A stretch of 64,000 nt of DNA, from assembly GCA_022448265.1 (NCBI GenBank), contig JAKVCC010000016.1, positions 46,648 to 110,647 on the forward strand. Direction: 5' to 3'. Made by a program: the position numbers and the translations under genes. Source of the DNA: Pirellulales bacterium (lineage in GTDB: Bacteria > Planctomycetota > Planctomycetia > Pirellulales > Lacipirellulaceae). Below, piece after piece: positions 8,576-19,000 of the stretch. The notes under the pieces are model-generated. The model was given only the letters and a program-made list of their open reading frames with translations, did not search any database and was not told where the DNA came from. The number at the start of each line of letters is the position of its first letter. The stretch's first letter is position 1.

Positions 8576-10417
8576 CTACTTCCCCAAGTCGACTCGTTCA
8601 AACTTGGTCCGCAAGTTCAGCATTTCGTCCTCCGATTGCAAACCAAACCTGACAAAGGCCTCGGGATCGGGATTGTTGGGGTTGTAGTGAGAATTGTCGA
8701 AATGGGCGATGCTAAATAGTGCATCGCCGGCGCGCAGTGGAATGGGCTTGTTGAACTGGTAGGTGCGCTGCCAATTAAAGTCGTAAGCTGCGATTTTCAA
8801 GATCAGTTGCCGCTGCTCCTCGTCGGTGCCCGGATTCGTGACTTTGTACAGACTGAAGTCTTTGCCTCGGAAGTGCATGTGGGGTGCGAGAGCATGAACC
8901 AGTACATCAGTGCTGAATTGATAATAGCTTTCTTTTTCGTAGTGCAATGCGTGCGGCGGTAGACGGATATCTTTGCGGTTGAAGACCTGGGTCTCAATGG
9001 TGTGGTGCGGCTTATCCTTGGCCCAAATGATGCCCAGTTGCGATTGATCGGGCAATTCCTCGCGGCCGGTCGGTGTGTAATGCATCTCAAAGAAGATGTC
9101 GTGGCCGGCAGGCAGCTTGAGGGCGTAACCGTCGGGGTAAACGTGGGCGCTAAAGGGGTCTCCCGGGATATAGTCGCCTAGTTTTTTGATCTTGTTGCCG
9201 GTTACGCCGTAAAGTTTGAGGAGCATCTGGTTGGGCGAGAGTAGGTCCGTCGTCGCGCGGCCGATGATGGCACCCATGTGATGCACGATGGCACGGTTGC
9301 CGGGCCGCAGCTCGATGCCCTTAACATAACGGTCTTCGGCGAAGTTGGCCGGGATGCGGTAATACTGGTATTGGTCGAAGCTGTTCTTGGAAACGCTGAA
9401 CGGTTCTGACATCTTGAATACAAGGTCGGGAGTACCGATTCGCCATTGATCTTCACCAGGCCATTTGCGGATTGGCGGAGCGTCGGCGGCATTGCCCACA
9501 GGACAGTCGTTGGTGACCCAAGTACGAAAGATGTTTATTTCCTCTTCGCTCAGTCGGATATCTCCCTGAAAGCCATCCGGGACGTGAGTCGGATCGGTGC
9601 TGGCATGCCAAGGCGGCATCACACGGTTTTCAATCCGGCTTAACATGACGCGGCTCATCTCCGCTACGGTTTCATAGTTGTCGAAGGCGGCAAACAATTC
9701 CGCGCCCGGTTCGCCCGGGCGGTGGCAGCTCTCGCAGCGACGTTGGAGGATACGCGCAATTTGATCGTGAAAGGTGATATTGGGGTAAGCACTCAAATCG
9801 CGGTAAGACCGTTTGGCAATGGTGCAACCCGACGCAGCCGTCTCCGCCAGAGATGGTGCCTTGCCTTGGACAAAATGGGCCAAAGCGCTGGCCAGATAAT
9901 CTTGTTTCTTGTTGGTTGCCCTACCGCCGAACCACGCGCCATTGATTTGGCCTCGATATAGGATCGCTCCGGTGTCAAAACCGTTGCGGGTATCCAATAG
10001 GGCCACACTGGGAGTTGTCGTCAACCCGAGCTGCTTGTGCCACGGATTTTGGGGATCGTCCCGGTATATGGGAAACTCGATTTCCATATCGACGACATAT
10101 TCTGCAATTTTCCGCAGGTCGTCCGATCCGTTGGGAAACAGGCCGATAAATTGGATGCCGTGCGGGTCGTACTCGCGTTGCAGGCGGTTAAGCGTGGGCA
10201 CGAGGCGTCCGGCCAGCGGGCAGATCGTCGAAAACGCCACCACTACCAGGGCTTGGTTCTTCTTTGACGCATAGTTGTACGTTAGCTGCGCAGGGGTACG
10301 CGTGTCGCCCCATCGGCCAGTCAGTACGGGACCCGTCGCCCGGCTTGCCTCAGGCGTAACAATCGTTACCAGTAGGACGACCGTTAGGCAAATTCGTATC
10401 TGCGGGAAAAACACCAT
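8576..10417 (-). CDS. Exported redoxin / c-type heme / copper-monooxygenase-like three-part protein
   Basis: The 613-residue product begins with a signal peptide (about residues 8-27, cleavage near SRATG). Residues about 32-190 form a thioredoxin-like redoxin domain with a single Cys in FSTICPLAGR (C66), unlike the CxxC of thioredoxins. Residues about 210-310 hold a c-type heme site CESCH (C228, C231, H232) with a candidate distal Met in the RVMPPWHA segment. The remaining half has a jelly-roll pattern with HHMG near residue 378 and AHVYPDGYALKLPAGHDIFFEMHY-like His-rich stretches (written here only in outline), resembling copper type II ascorbate-dependent monooxygenases. It would act in the periplasm. 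The substrate is unknown. It is divergent from the gene at 10522 and transcribed alone. Confidence 0.8.
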   Translation of the reverse strand: MVFFPQIRICLTVVLLVTIVTPEASRATGPVLTGRWGDTRTPAQLTYNYASKKNQALVVVAFSTICPLAGRLVPTLNRLQREYDPHGIQFIGLFPNGSDDLRKIAEYVVDMEIEFPIYRDDPQNPWHKQLGLTTTPSVALLDTRNGFDTGAILYRGQINGAWFGGRATNKKQDYLASALAHFVQGKAPSLAETAASGCTIAKRSYRDLSAYPNITFHDQIARILQRRCESCHRPGEPGAELFAAFDNYETVAEMSRVMLSRIENRVMPPWHASTDPTHVPDGFQGDIRLSEEEINIFRTWVTNDCPVGNAADAPPIRKWPGEDQWRIGTPDLVFKMSEPFSVSKNSFDQYQYYRIPANFAEDRYVKGIELRPGNRAIVHHMGAIIGRATTDLLSPNQMLLKLYGVTGNKIKKLGDYIPGDPFSAHVYPDGYALKLPAGHDIFFEMHYTPTGREELPDQSQLGIIWAKDKPHHTIETQVFNRKDIRLPPHALHYEKESYYQFSTDVLVHALAPHMHFRGKDFSLYKVTNPGTDEEQRQLILKIAAYDFNWQRTYQFNKPIPLRAGDALFSIAHFDNSHYNPNNPDPEAFVRFGLQSEDEMLNLRTKFERVDLGK

Positions 10418-10521
10418 TGCATTGCGGACCAGTCGCGGATCGAAACGGCGAAAATAGCTAGAGAGAGACTGCTCTACCCAAGCGTAGGGCGCAAATCACC
10501 TCCGGCGGAGATGCAGGTTCG

Positions 10522-12423
10522 ATGTTCCCCAGGATTCTGGCATTCGCAGTAGGGGTCATGGCTTTGGTTGTGCCGAATAATGGTGCGGCATGGGGCCAGG
10601 ATCTGGCTGCCATTTTCGACAATGCGGTCGAGCGATTCTCTCCACCGCCGGAAACGTGGTTTACCCAGACGCAGCAGGCGCTCGCCGAGGAGGTCGAACG
10701 AATTAGCTTGGTATTTGACCGTCAAGGTGGTGAGGATGCGCGTTATTGGAAAAACCATTTGCGCTGGGAATTGTTGAAAAAAAATTTGGGGCCGCAAGAA
10801 ACGGTTGATGTAGAAGCACTGGCTGTGGTGCGCCGCTGGAGTTATTCCAATCGTCCGGGCTTGGAAGGCCCGTTTTTCGCCGAGTTGCGGCTGCGGATTG
10901 ACGCCTATCTAGATGCGGCTTTCACGTTGGCCCAAGAAGATCTTTACGAGCAGTTCAAACAGCAGATTGTTATTGCTCAGGAGCAATGCGATCGCCTTGA
11001 GGAAAGGCCCACCGACGCCCATGCTGCGGCGTTGGCCCGCACTTTGGGATGGCTAGAAAGGACCGGCCAACTGTCCGACGAAATCGCCGCCGTCCGCGCG
11101 CACGCGTTGTTTCCCAATGCCCAAGTGCTCGTTACCTATCCGTTGATCGGCCGGGTGTTGAGCCGGTTGGCAGGCGATGTCCAACAGACAATTGGCGTGA
11201 CCGATCAGGTGCAGACGCCCACCAGGGGAGTGCTGCGATCGCCGCGTACGCTGAATGTCCGCGGTACGGCGCGTACTTGGGGAGCTGTCGGACTGGAGAT
11301 GGTGCCCAATAGTGACCTGGCGGAGTTGAGCCTAGTTTATCGCGGACATGTCGAATCGCAATGTCGGGCAGACGCAGGACCCGTCCGTATTAATGTCGAG
11401 ACCAAAGGGCCTGTGGTCGCAGACACGCCCGTCTATTTGGATCTGGACCGACTGCGCAGCGGTGCAACATCGGTGACCTCTCAGGTACATACCCGCATGA
11501 CGCGTGTTTCCGCGAGCAGCGAAGTGCTCCGAAGAATTGCGGAGCGGAGGGCAACCCAACCCGAGGCACAGTCGGTGATGCGATCTCGATCGCGCGCGAA
11601 GACCGCGAGCATGCTGCAGAAAGAGGTGCAAAATCGTATCGATGAGGCGCTTGGCGAGATTCGTGCCGAGGTAAGCAGTACCCGCGCAGCACTGGCCGGT
11701 TTCAGCGACGTGCTGGCGTCTGTTGTACGCGAAGGCGCGGCGCCTCAGCTGCTGGGTACGCGAAGTACGGTGACGGGGATTGAAGTCAACGGGCTCAGCG
11801 GTAGACGCGGACAATGGGGAGCGCCGACCCCCTGCCCTTTCCTGGCCACGGGAGAAGACGTCGCGGCCCGTGTCCATGTGTCGTTTTTCAACAATCTTGC
11901 CGAAACGATCATGGCGGGTAAGAGGTTCACAGACAAGTATTTCATGAACTACGCCAATATTTTACAAGCCGAGTTGCCGCTGCCGTTGATGGTCCATAGT
12001 CGTTCGCAACGATGGGCGATGATTGCTGCCCCGCAGCGGCCGCTGGTTCTCCAAATCCCAGCCCCAAATCGTTTTGACTTCACTCTCCGCATGCAAGGCA
12101 TCGAGCTTGATGGAGAAGAGATTCTTGTGCCAGCCATTGCCAAGGTTTCGTACCAGATTACGCATAATGATTTGGATGAATTTCGACTTGAGCGCGTTGG
12201 AAGTTTGCAACTCCACAGTGACTTGGATTCCGAAATGCAATCATTCCTGCACGGCAAATTAAGCGCTTTTTTTGCCCCGGTCCTAGACGGGGGTGGAGTG
12301 GTCATTCCCGATGGCGGCGCGTTGGGAAGAGTAGCGGCGCTGGAGGTGCTGGCGATCACGGTCGACCGCGACTGGATTGTGGTCCAGATTTCCGGCGTAG
12401 AACAACTTTTCTTGCCGCGATAA
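10522..12423 (+). CDS. Exported protein of unknown function, planctomycetal type
   Basis: A 633-residue protein with a clear signal peptide (about residues 1-25, ending in AAWGQ). The N-terminal 200 residues are predicted alpha-helical with many Glu, Gln and Arg; a middle section (about 215-330) looks beta-rich, with MVPNSDLAELSLVYRGHV; a basic coiled-coil-prone stretch follows (about 340-400); the C-terminal part is again beta-rich, with two half-repeats ending in TVDRDWIVVQI. No catalytic motif is visible. It is transcribed alone, divergently from the gene at 8576 and convergently with the cdsA-like gene. I do not recognise the family beyond its likeness to large secreted planctomycete proteins. 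Confidence 0.75.
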   Translation: MFPRILAFAVGVMALVVPNNGAAWGQDLAAIFDNAVERFSPPPETWFTQTQQALAEEVERISLVFDRQGGEDARYWKNHLRWELLKKNLGPQETVDVEALAVVRRWSYSNRPGLEGPFFAELRLRIDAYLDAAFTLAQEDLYEQFKQQIVIAQEQCDRLEERPTDAHAAALARTLGWLERTGQLSDEIAAVRAHALFPNAQVLVTYPLIGRVLSRLAGDVQQTIGVTDQVQTPTRGVLRSPRTLNVRGTARTWGAVGLEMVPNSDLAELSLVYRGHVESQCRADAGPVRINVETKGPVVADTPVYLDLDRLRSGATSVTSQVHTRMTRVSASSEVLRRIAERRATQPEAQSVMRSRSRAKTASMLQKEVQNRIDEALGEIRAEVSSTRAALAGFSDVLASVVREGAAPQLLGTRSTVTGIEVNGLSGRRGQWGAPTPCPFLATGEDVAARVHVSFFNNLAETIMAGKRFTDKYFMNYANILQAELPLPLMVHSRSQRWAMIAAPQRPLVLQIPAPNRFDFTLRMQGIELDGEEILVPAIAKVSYQITHNDLDEFRLERVGSLQLHSDLDSEMQSFLHGKLSAFFAPVLDGGGVVIPDGGALGRVAALEVLAITVDRDWIVVQISGVEQLFLPR

Positions 12424-12478
12424 TCTGTAGGGCCGCCACGCACCGAGGCGCGACGCACAGGACTCGAAGCTTCGTGTG

Positions 12479-13426
12479 CTAAGGTGGGGCGGCAAAGAAG
12501 TAATTGAAAACGTGGTAAAACACCGGGGCGGCGAAGCAGATGGCGTCGATTCGATTGAGTACGCCGCCATGCCCCTCGATTAGCGTGCTTGAGGTGACTT
12601 CACCGCGGTCACGTTTGATGGCCGCCATCGTCAGTGCGCCGGCTGAGGCCATTGCGGCAATCAGCATCGACATCGCTACCACCTGCCACCAGGCCGTAAA
12701 GGGCGTCGCCCAGTAGAGTGTCAGTCCCAGCATTGCGGACGCGCCAGCTGCAGTCAAAACGCCTTCCCAGGATCGCGAGTCATCGATCGCCTTTACGATG
12801 ATGTGCCTGCCAAAGAGTCGGCTGGCCAGAAATTGAGCGAGTTCGGCGAAGAGTACCATCGTGATGAAGAAAAAAAGCAATCGCGCGTTGGCGTAGCCGC
12901 CGTCCATGTGCTTCCAGTTGAGAAAAAGCAGGGCGGGTGCAAAGCTCAAACAGTAGACACACACCAGCAGCCCGAATTGAATCTTGGCCACGCGCTCGAG
13001 GAACCGCTGGTAGTCACCGGAAATCGCAACCCGGGCGGCGATGAACAAGAATGCGTAGACTGGGATGAGAATGCTGTAGAACGCGTAGTTATTGTAGGCG
13101 ACCAGTACGAATTGCAGCGGCGTGAAGAAGAAAAATACCCAAAATAGTGCGCGGTGATCGCCGGCGCGTGTCGGGGTGAGCGTGAGGAATTCTCGCAAAG
13201 CCCAAAACGCCAAACAGCCGAACAAGACGACCGTTAACTGACGATTAAAAAAAGCGAGCCCCAAGACGACACTAAAAAACCACCAGGCCTGCACGCGGCT
13301 GTTAAATGCGGTTACCGCGCGCTGATCAAGGCCCAACGAGGTCTGGCGGCGGAGCCATTGGCCGGCAAACGTGGCGGCGGTGAGCAGTCCCAGTACGGTT
13401 CCCATCAATGCCCAGTCTTTGATCAT
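12479..13426 (-). CDS. cdsA: Phosphatidate cytidylyltransferase-like membrane protein
   Basis: A 315-residue polytopic membrane protein with about eight hydrophobic helices. The family signature near the C terminus is present in altered form: AIKRDRGEV, then EGHGGVLNRIDAICFAAPVF, matching the K-R-x(n)-HGG-x-x-x-R-x-D pattern of CdsA. The enzyme makes CDP-diacylglycerol from phosphatidic acid and CTP in the inner membrane. The gene begins 2 nt after the stop of the acyltransferase gene, so the pair forms an operon in which the acyltransferase makes phosphatidic acid for this enzyme. The loop before HGG is somewhat longer and less conserved than in E. coli CdsA, so a paralogous role is possible. 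Confidence 0.85.
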   Translation of the reverse strand: MIKDWALMGTVLGLLTAATFAGQWLRRQTSLGLDQRAVTAFNSRVQAWWFFSVVLGLAFFNRQLTVVLFGCLAFWALREFLTLTPTRAGDHRALFWVFFFFTPLQFVLVAYNNYAFYSILIPVYAFLFIAARVAISGDYQRFLERVAKIQFGLLVCVYCLSFAPALLFLNWKHMDGGYANARLLFFFITMVLFAELAQFLASRLFGRHIIVKAIDDSRSWEGVLTAAGASAMLGLTLYWATPFTAWWQVVAMSMLIAAMASAGALTMAAIKRDRGEVTSSTLIEGHGGVLNRIDAICFAAPVFYHVFNYFFAAPP

Positions 13427-13428
13427 CG

Positions 13429-14091
13429 CTATTTGTCCTTGAGGCCCACGACTGCTGCGCGGGCACGTGCTAGGAATTCATTTTTCGGCTCGCCCGCTTC
13501 CAACCAAATGGGAGGGCCAAAAGTGAGAGACGACAAAAGGGGTACCGGCAAGAACTCGCCTCGCGGCAAGATGCGGTTCATGTTGTTAATGTGAACCGGT
13601 ATCAACTCCAGGTCCGGCCGTTTTTTGCTAAGATAGTAGAGACCGCTTTTAAACTCGCCAATTCCCTCGCCAGGACTGCGACCCCCCTCGGGAAAAAGAA
13701 TCAGTGAGTGCGTGTCGCCGATTTCGCGCAGCATGAGATCGACGGGGCTTTGATGGACTTTGATTTCCTTGCGATCGATGAGCATTGCATTGAATACTTG
13801 GTGCAAGTGTCTGCGAACAAAGCCGCGTTCCCAGTAGTCTTTGGCGGCAATGGGACGCGTGAGTCGACGCACGTCCGTCGGCAGGGCCGACCACACCAAC
13901 ACGACATCGAGATGGCTGGTATGATTAGCAAAGTACACCCGCTGACATGTGTCGGGTTGGCTGTCGACCCAGCGCACGCTCACACCACTGATGAAGCGTG
14001 CGGTCCAAATGAGTAGCGTCTCGGTGATCATACAAGCGGTGAGGTGGCGCGGGCGGCGTGCATTGCTGTAGTCTGACCCTATGGTACCCAC
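13429..14091 (-). CDS. plsC: Lysophospholipid (1-acylglycerol-3-phosphate) acyltransferase
   Basis: 220 residues with the PlsC acyltransferase motifs in order: NHTSHLDVVLVW (NH-x4-D, catalytic His and Asp), a second block around KDYWERGFVRRHLHQVF, and the substrate-binding block LILFPEGGRSPGEGIGEFKSG (EGxRS type). A short hydrophobic N-terminal segment precedes the first motif. The enzyme adds the second acyl chain to lysophosphatidic acid. It lies directly upstream of the cdsA-like gene with a 2-nt gap, a logical phospholipid-synthesis pair. Confidence 0.88.
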   Translation of the reverse strand: MGTIGSDYSNARRPRHLTACMITETLLIWTARFISGVSVRWVDSQPDTCQRVYFANHTSHLDVVLVWSALPTDVRRLTRPIAAKDYWERGFVRRHLHQVFNAMLIDRKEIKVHQSPVDLMLREIGDTHSLILFPEGGRSPGEGIGEFKSGLYYLSKKRPDLELIPVHINNMNRILPRGEFLPVPLLSSLTFGPPIWLEAGEPKNEFLARARAAVVGLKDK

Positions 14092-14521
14092 GACCCAACA
14101 AGTTCGGTAGTGCGCCAGCCCGTCGGTCGCAATGTACTTGCGTTTGAAATGGCTGGCTCTGGCGATTTGGGCCCGCTACATCGATCTCAAATTGTGCCGC
14201 GACTGGGCTTGTAATGGCTGCATCGCATAGCATTCGAACCCACCAGGCTGGATTCGCCCTGCCTGAGCAATGCATGTGTATTTCCGCAACTCTTTTGGCG
14301 CGTATGGAGAATTGCAAGACAAGCCTAGGAGAACCAGGGGCGCGACATCCATCGCCCTGCTCTGCTCGCCGCGCCCCGTTTTTCACCGTCAGCCGACCGA
14401 GGCCGATCCACGTTCCCGCTTGGTCTACAGGCCGGTATCCAGGCGAAAAACCGTTTTTGGGCTTGGCGGGTGGACAGGAAGTCGGTGTTCAAGTTGCCCG
14501 GCCGGGCGTTATATTAAGCCC
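14092..14521. other. Divergent intergenic region of 430 bases
   Basis: Lies between the plsC-like gene (minus) and the sulfatase-fold gene (plus), so it should carry both promoters. Frames run through it on both strands, including an 84-codon extension of the sulfatase frame, but that extension lacks similarity to sulfatases and has no good start. I could not identify specific regulatory sites. Confidence 0.5.
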
Positions 14522-15760
14522 ATGAAAGGGTGTCATGCAATCTGCTTGGTCGTCGATGGGCTCCGTGCGTCGGCCCTAGGCGCCTATGGAAATACCAGCT
14601 TTGCGACCCCCCACCTTGATGCCCTGGCGAGTCGGTCGTTGGTAGTCGATTGGTTGTGGGCAGACGGCGCGGCGCTGCCAAATTTTTATCGAGGTGCCTG
14701 GCAGGGCCGGCATGCCATGCGTCCCAACGTGGAGGCGCCCGAAGTGCCCGAATTGCTGGCGCGCTCTGGCACGCGACAATGGCTGGTAACCGACGACCCG
14801 TGGCTTATCGGAAAAAGTGCGGCCTTGCCATTCGACAAGACGCTGTTGATCGAATCAGCTGCCCCAGAGCCGGCGGCCACGTTCGACCAGACCCACCTTG
14901 CCAAGCTACTTAGTGAAACCGTTTTGCATCTTGCCGAATGGCGAGCGCACGCGGACCAAGACAACGGACACAGCCTGCTTTGGTTGCACACCCGCGGTTT
15001 GACGGGGCCCTGGGACGCTCCCCTGGCGGCCCGTGCGGAGCTTGTGGAAGAGGGCGACCCGCCCCCACTTGGCATCGTGCAAGCTCCCAATCTGCTGTGC
15101 GACCTCGACGATCCGGACGAGATGCACGCTTACCGAATCGCCTATGCGGCTCAAGTGGCGGTGCTCGACAAGTGTGTGGGCGCGTTTTACGATTCGCTCT
15201 CGGAGTGTCGTGCGGGATCAGAAACGTTGCTAATGCTGTTGGGATCGCGTGGCTTTGCGCTGGGCGAGCATGGCGCCATCGGCTGCAGCTCTAACAAGAT
15301 GTTCAGCGAAACGTTGCATTTGCCTTGGTTGCTCCATGTGTGCGGTAACCGGCAGCCACGGCAGCGCTATGCGTCCCTTTGCCAGTCGGCAGACGTGGGA
15401 GCAACCTTGCTCGACTGGTTTGGTCTCGGTGGGCCTGGGCCGACGGACGGACAATCCATTTTGTCGGCGTTGGCCGGAAAACTATGCTCGGGCAGGCAGA
15501 CGGCTGTTTCGCTCGGCGAAGCGGGCGAGCGGGCCATTCGCACCCCCGGCTGGTTGCTGCGCCGTGCCGCCCCCGCAGCTCACAGCCCTGCCCTGGCGGA
15601 ACTCTACGCCAAGCCTGACGATCGCTGGGAGTACAACGACGTGGCCAGCCGGTGTCCACAAGTCGTCGAGTGGCTCAGCGCCGAGTTGGCCCGTTTCGAA
15701 GCATGTGCCAGCAGTGGTGAATCTCTGCCAACGATGCCCCGCAACCGCGAGCTTTGCTAG
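14522..15760 (+). CDS. Sulfatase-fold protein lacking key catalytic residues
   Basis: A 412-residue protein beginning MKGCHAICLVVDGLRASALG, which matches the first metal-binding strand of sulfatases (vDxLRaxxLGxYG) and continues with TPHLDALA. The site where sulfatases carry the formylglycine Cys/Ser (C/S-x-P-x-R) reads A51-L-P-N-F-Y-R, so the nucleophile is missing. The late metal motif SDHG reads GSRG (residues 241-244), although the following LGEHG is kept. Only one Asp of the first motif remains. By sequence this should not be an active sulfatase. No signal peptide is visible at the chosen start. The frame is open upstream to 14270, but those residues are unlike the family. Confidence 0.8.
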   Translation: MKGCHAICLVVDGLRASALGAYGNTSFATPHLDALASRSLVVDWLWADGAALPNFYRGAWQGRHAMRPNVEAPEVPELLARSGTRQWLVTDDPWLIGKSAALPFDKTLLIESAAPEPAATFDQTHLAKLLSETVLHLAEWRAHADQDNGHSLLWLHTRGLTGPWDAPLAARAELVEEGDPPPLGIVQAPNLLCDLDDPDEMHAYRIAYAAQVAVLDKCVGAFYDSLSECRAGSETLLMLLGSRGFALGEHGAIGCSSNKMFSETLHLPWLLHVCGNRQPRQRYASLCQSADVGATLLDWFGLGGPGPTDGQSILSALAGKLCSGRQTAVSLGEAGERAIRTPGWLLRRAAPAAHSPALAELYAKPDDRWEYNDVASRCPQVVEWLSAELARFEACASSGESLPTMPRNRELC

Positions 15761-15765
15761 CTCGC
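15747..15765 (+). terminator. Hairpin over the stop codon
   Basis: GCGAGC and GCTCGC pair around a 7-nt loop that contains the TAG stop of the sulfatase-fold gene. There is no T tract after it, so intrinsic termination is doubtful. The following 250 nt up to the next start hold no supported gene. Confidence 0.3.
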
Positions 15766-16019
15766 AATTCTGACGCTTATTTGGCGCAAAGCGGTAACTT
15801 GCTCGCTTACCTCGGCATGCCAGTCCAAGTCATCCCCGCAATGCTAGCGGCCCGGATGAACTGCTCTGGCAGCATGCACAGCCGGTTCCTAGAATTCGCC
15901 AGATTTTTTGCACCCCGTGATGCGTCGATCGAAACCATTTTGCGCGCGGGTTGCGCTATCGATCGAACGGAAATTTAGCGCGCGGTTTAAGCTTCAGTGT
16001 TTTCTGAACCCGGTTGAAT

Positions 16020-19000
16020 ATGGTCGGACAAGGAAGTTCGATAATCTGGCAGTGGCTCCACGACTTGTACTCTGGTTCGCCGCATACCAATGCGCCAGCT
16101 AGGCTGGCGCGCTGCGCGATGCTGACAGGAACGATCATCTGCCTGGCGGCACTCCCTGGGGCGGCCGCCCAGCAAACGGCCCGCTTGCGCCTCGCATGGG
16201 GAGGCGGGGCGTCTGATCCGACCCGTTGGTCCGGAGAAATTTCGGTCGAAGGTGGCGTCCTTACCGACTTGCAGCCATTGGGGATCGAAGCTGATGGCCC
16301 CGTGGCTTTGCGCATTGACGGAAATCGAGTGATTGTCGCCCCACGGGAAGTTCGTGGTTTCGATGGTTGTGATCTGACAGTGCGGGCTGACGAAAAAGCA
16401 TTGGTCAGCATTCTTCTACAAGCGGATCAATCTCCGCAGCCGACTCGCATCGAGGTCCCCTTTGCGCAGCTCGCCACCGGCGAGTTTCGTCAAGCGCTCA
16501 AGGAACCTGGCAGCAACTTTTTGGCGCATCGGGCGCCCGGGGACAAGTTGCGTGTACTTTCGTCGCGAGCCCATTATGTTTTCGATCCAGACGAGGTTTG
16601 GACGCTGAGTCTACAAGCGGATTTTTCCAGCGAGTTGTCTGCAGGTCCGGTCGATATCGATATGGAGCTGTGGGAGGCTGGAAGTGAAGAAGCACTTTGG
16701 CGAACGAGTCAGCAATTAGCGGCAGATGCGACCAAGGGAACGCGTGTCGATTTTGAGATTGCCTGCCCGGCGGCGGAAGGTGCTTATACGTTAACGATTG
16801 TCGCGCGGCGTCCGGATGGAATTGCCACCCGCTTTGTTCCGGGGAGATGGGCGAAAGCTTTGGACAAGAGGGACGTCGAATTCGTGGTCATTGATCCGGC
16901 TGCTAGGTTGCCAGACCCTGATGATCGCTGGTCGCCAGTGCTCACGATCGATCCGGCCAACCCCAAATGGTGGCAGCGATTGCCCGCGTGGACGCGGGTT
17001 CCGGGTCTACCAGAAAGAATGCCGGGGGCGATCGGCAACGTCCGGCCGGCGGTCCGCCCCGGTCTCCAAGGCGATTTTGTCGAGCTACCCGGGATCGCGA
17101 AAGAAAAAGAGCCATGGTGGCAATCGTACACCCTGCCGATTCGCGAACCTGGCAGGTTGCATATGGTCGAAGTTGCCTACCCACGGGCTTTGGCGCAGCA
17201 CCTTTCGATCAGCATTGTCGAACTTGACGCCGCCGGACGCGTGCAGGGAGTTCAACAGGACGTGGGGTTTTATGCGAGTGGGGAAAGCTCGGGTCAGGAG
17301 GATCGGCCCTGCGTGCATCGTTTTGTGTTTTGGCCGCGGACCCGCGCCCCCCAATTGCTACTGGTAAATCGCCAACCCCATTTGCCGGCCCAGTATGGGC
17401 AGATCAAGTTGTACCAGCATGCGGGTGAGGCGGAGTCCGGGGAGGCCCAACTGACAGGTTTAGAATCGGTTTCGGAAGAACCGGCGCGGATGGTGGCCGG
17501 TTATATCTCGCAACCGGTTTTCGCGGCCAACTTTGGGGCCTCTGAAAAACTCGACGCGGGGAGTGGGCTGAGTGTGCATAGTTGGTCGACGTTTTTGGAC
17601 GCGGCGCACCGGCTTGTGCAGTACTTGCGTCTGAACGGACAGAATGCAGTTTTTCTTACCGTTGCAGCCGATGGCAGCGCGCTCTACCCTAGCCGACGCC
17701 TCAATCCGTCGCCTCGCTACGACACCGGTTTGCAAGCGAGTTCTGGACAGGATCCGAGACGTAAAGATGTGTTGGAGATGTTGCTGCGGATTCTCGACCG
17801 CGAAGGCGTGCGACTGATTTCCACCTTCCAGTTGGCGACACCCTTGCCCCTGTTGGAGCATGAGAAACGTGCGGCCGATGCTACCGAGGCCGGTATTGGC
17901 TTAATCGGCCGGGAAGGTCGGGAGTGGGTCGAGCAAAACGGCACCGACCATGGTTTGGCGCCACATTACAATCCGTTGAATCTTCGCGTACAAGCTGAGG
18001 TGGATGCGATCCTAGGAGAGTTTGCCGAGCGCTATGCTGCGCACCGGTCGCTCGTGGGAATAGGTGTCCAGGTTGCCGGTAGTGGTTACGGCGTATTGCC
18101 TGGCCTGGCATGGGGACTCGACGATACGACGGTCGCCCGGTTTGAGTCGGACACGGGTATTCATGTTTCCGCTACTGGACCGCAAAAATTCCGCCAGCGC
18201 GCGGGGGCGCTCTTGGGTGAGTATCGCGGGGAGTGGACGCGCTGGCGAACCCAAGAGCTAACTGCCATGTATGCCGGTCTGGCCCAGTCGTTGACTGCCA
18301 AGCGCGAAGATTTGCAGTTGTACTTGGCTACCGAATCGCTATTCAGCGGACCTGCCTTGTCGCAGCGACTACGCCAGTCGATTTCCAATCCGGTCAATCT
18401 GCAACAGGTTCTCCTGGAGCACGGGGTCGACCTCGCGGGGCTCAACGCTATACCTGGGGTGACAGCTCTCTCGACCCTTCGTCAAAATGCAAGTGGTCGA
18501 TTGCAGCGCCGCGCCTTGGATCTACGCATCAATTCGGCAAGTGCTCGAGGGGAGCTGATGACCAGTGGGCACGACGGGGCGCAGCTATTGTACCAGGCTG
18601 CCAGCGGCTTCCGACTTCCGTCTTTCGACGAGCGGAGCCCCTTTGGTGCGGCGCAAACCCATCTTGTAGTGGGGAGTCAGGCGCTACCCGCGGGCGACGC
18701 CCAGCGCCGGCAGCTCATAGCAAGTATGGCACGCCAAGATGCCGCAGCCATTGTTCTGGGTGGACAGAACATGTCGTTAGCCACCCATTCGGAGCTGCGG
18801 CAAGTATTGCGCACTTTGCAGCAGTTGCCGCCGCCGGACACCGCCGAACGCACGTTGAACAAACAACCGTTGGTCGCTCGGATTTACCGTAGCAAATCCG
18901 CGACGACGATTGCACTGGTGAACGAATCCCCTTGGAGAGTACAGGTCCAATTGCCCTTGGAAGCATCCGTCGAGAGTCGTTGGCAACAACTTGGCGGCGG

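Noticed and set aside
14270..14521. 84-codon N-terminal extension of the sulfatase-fold frame
   Set aside because: The extension has no similarity to sulfatases; the family's first strand begins right after the ATG at 14522.
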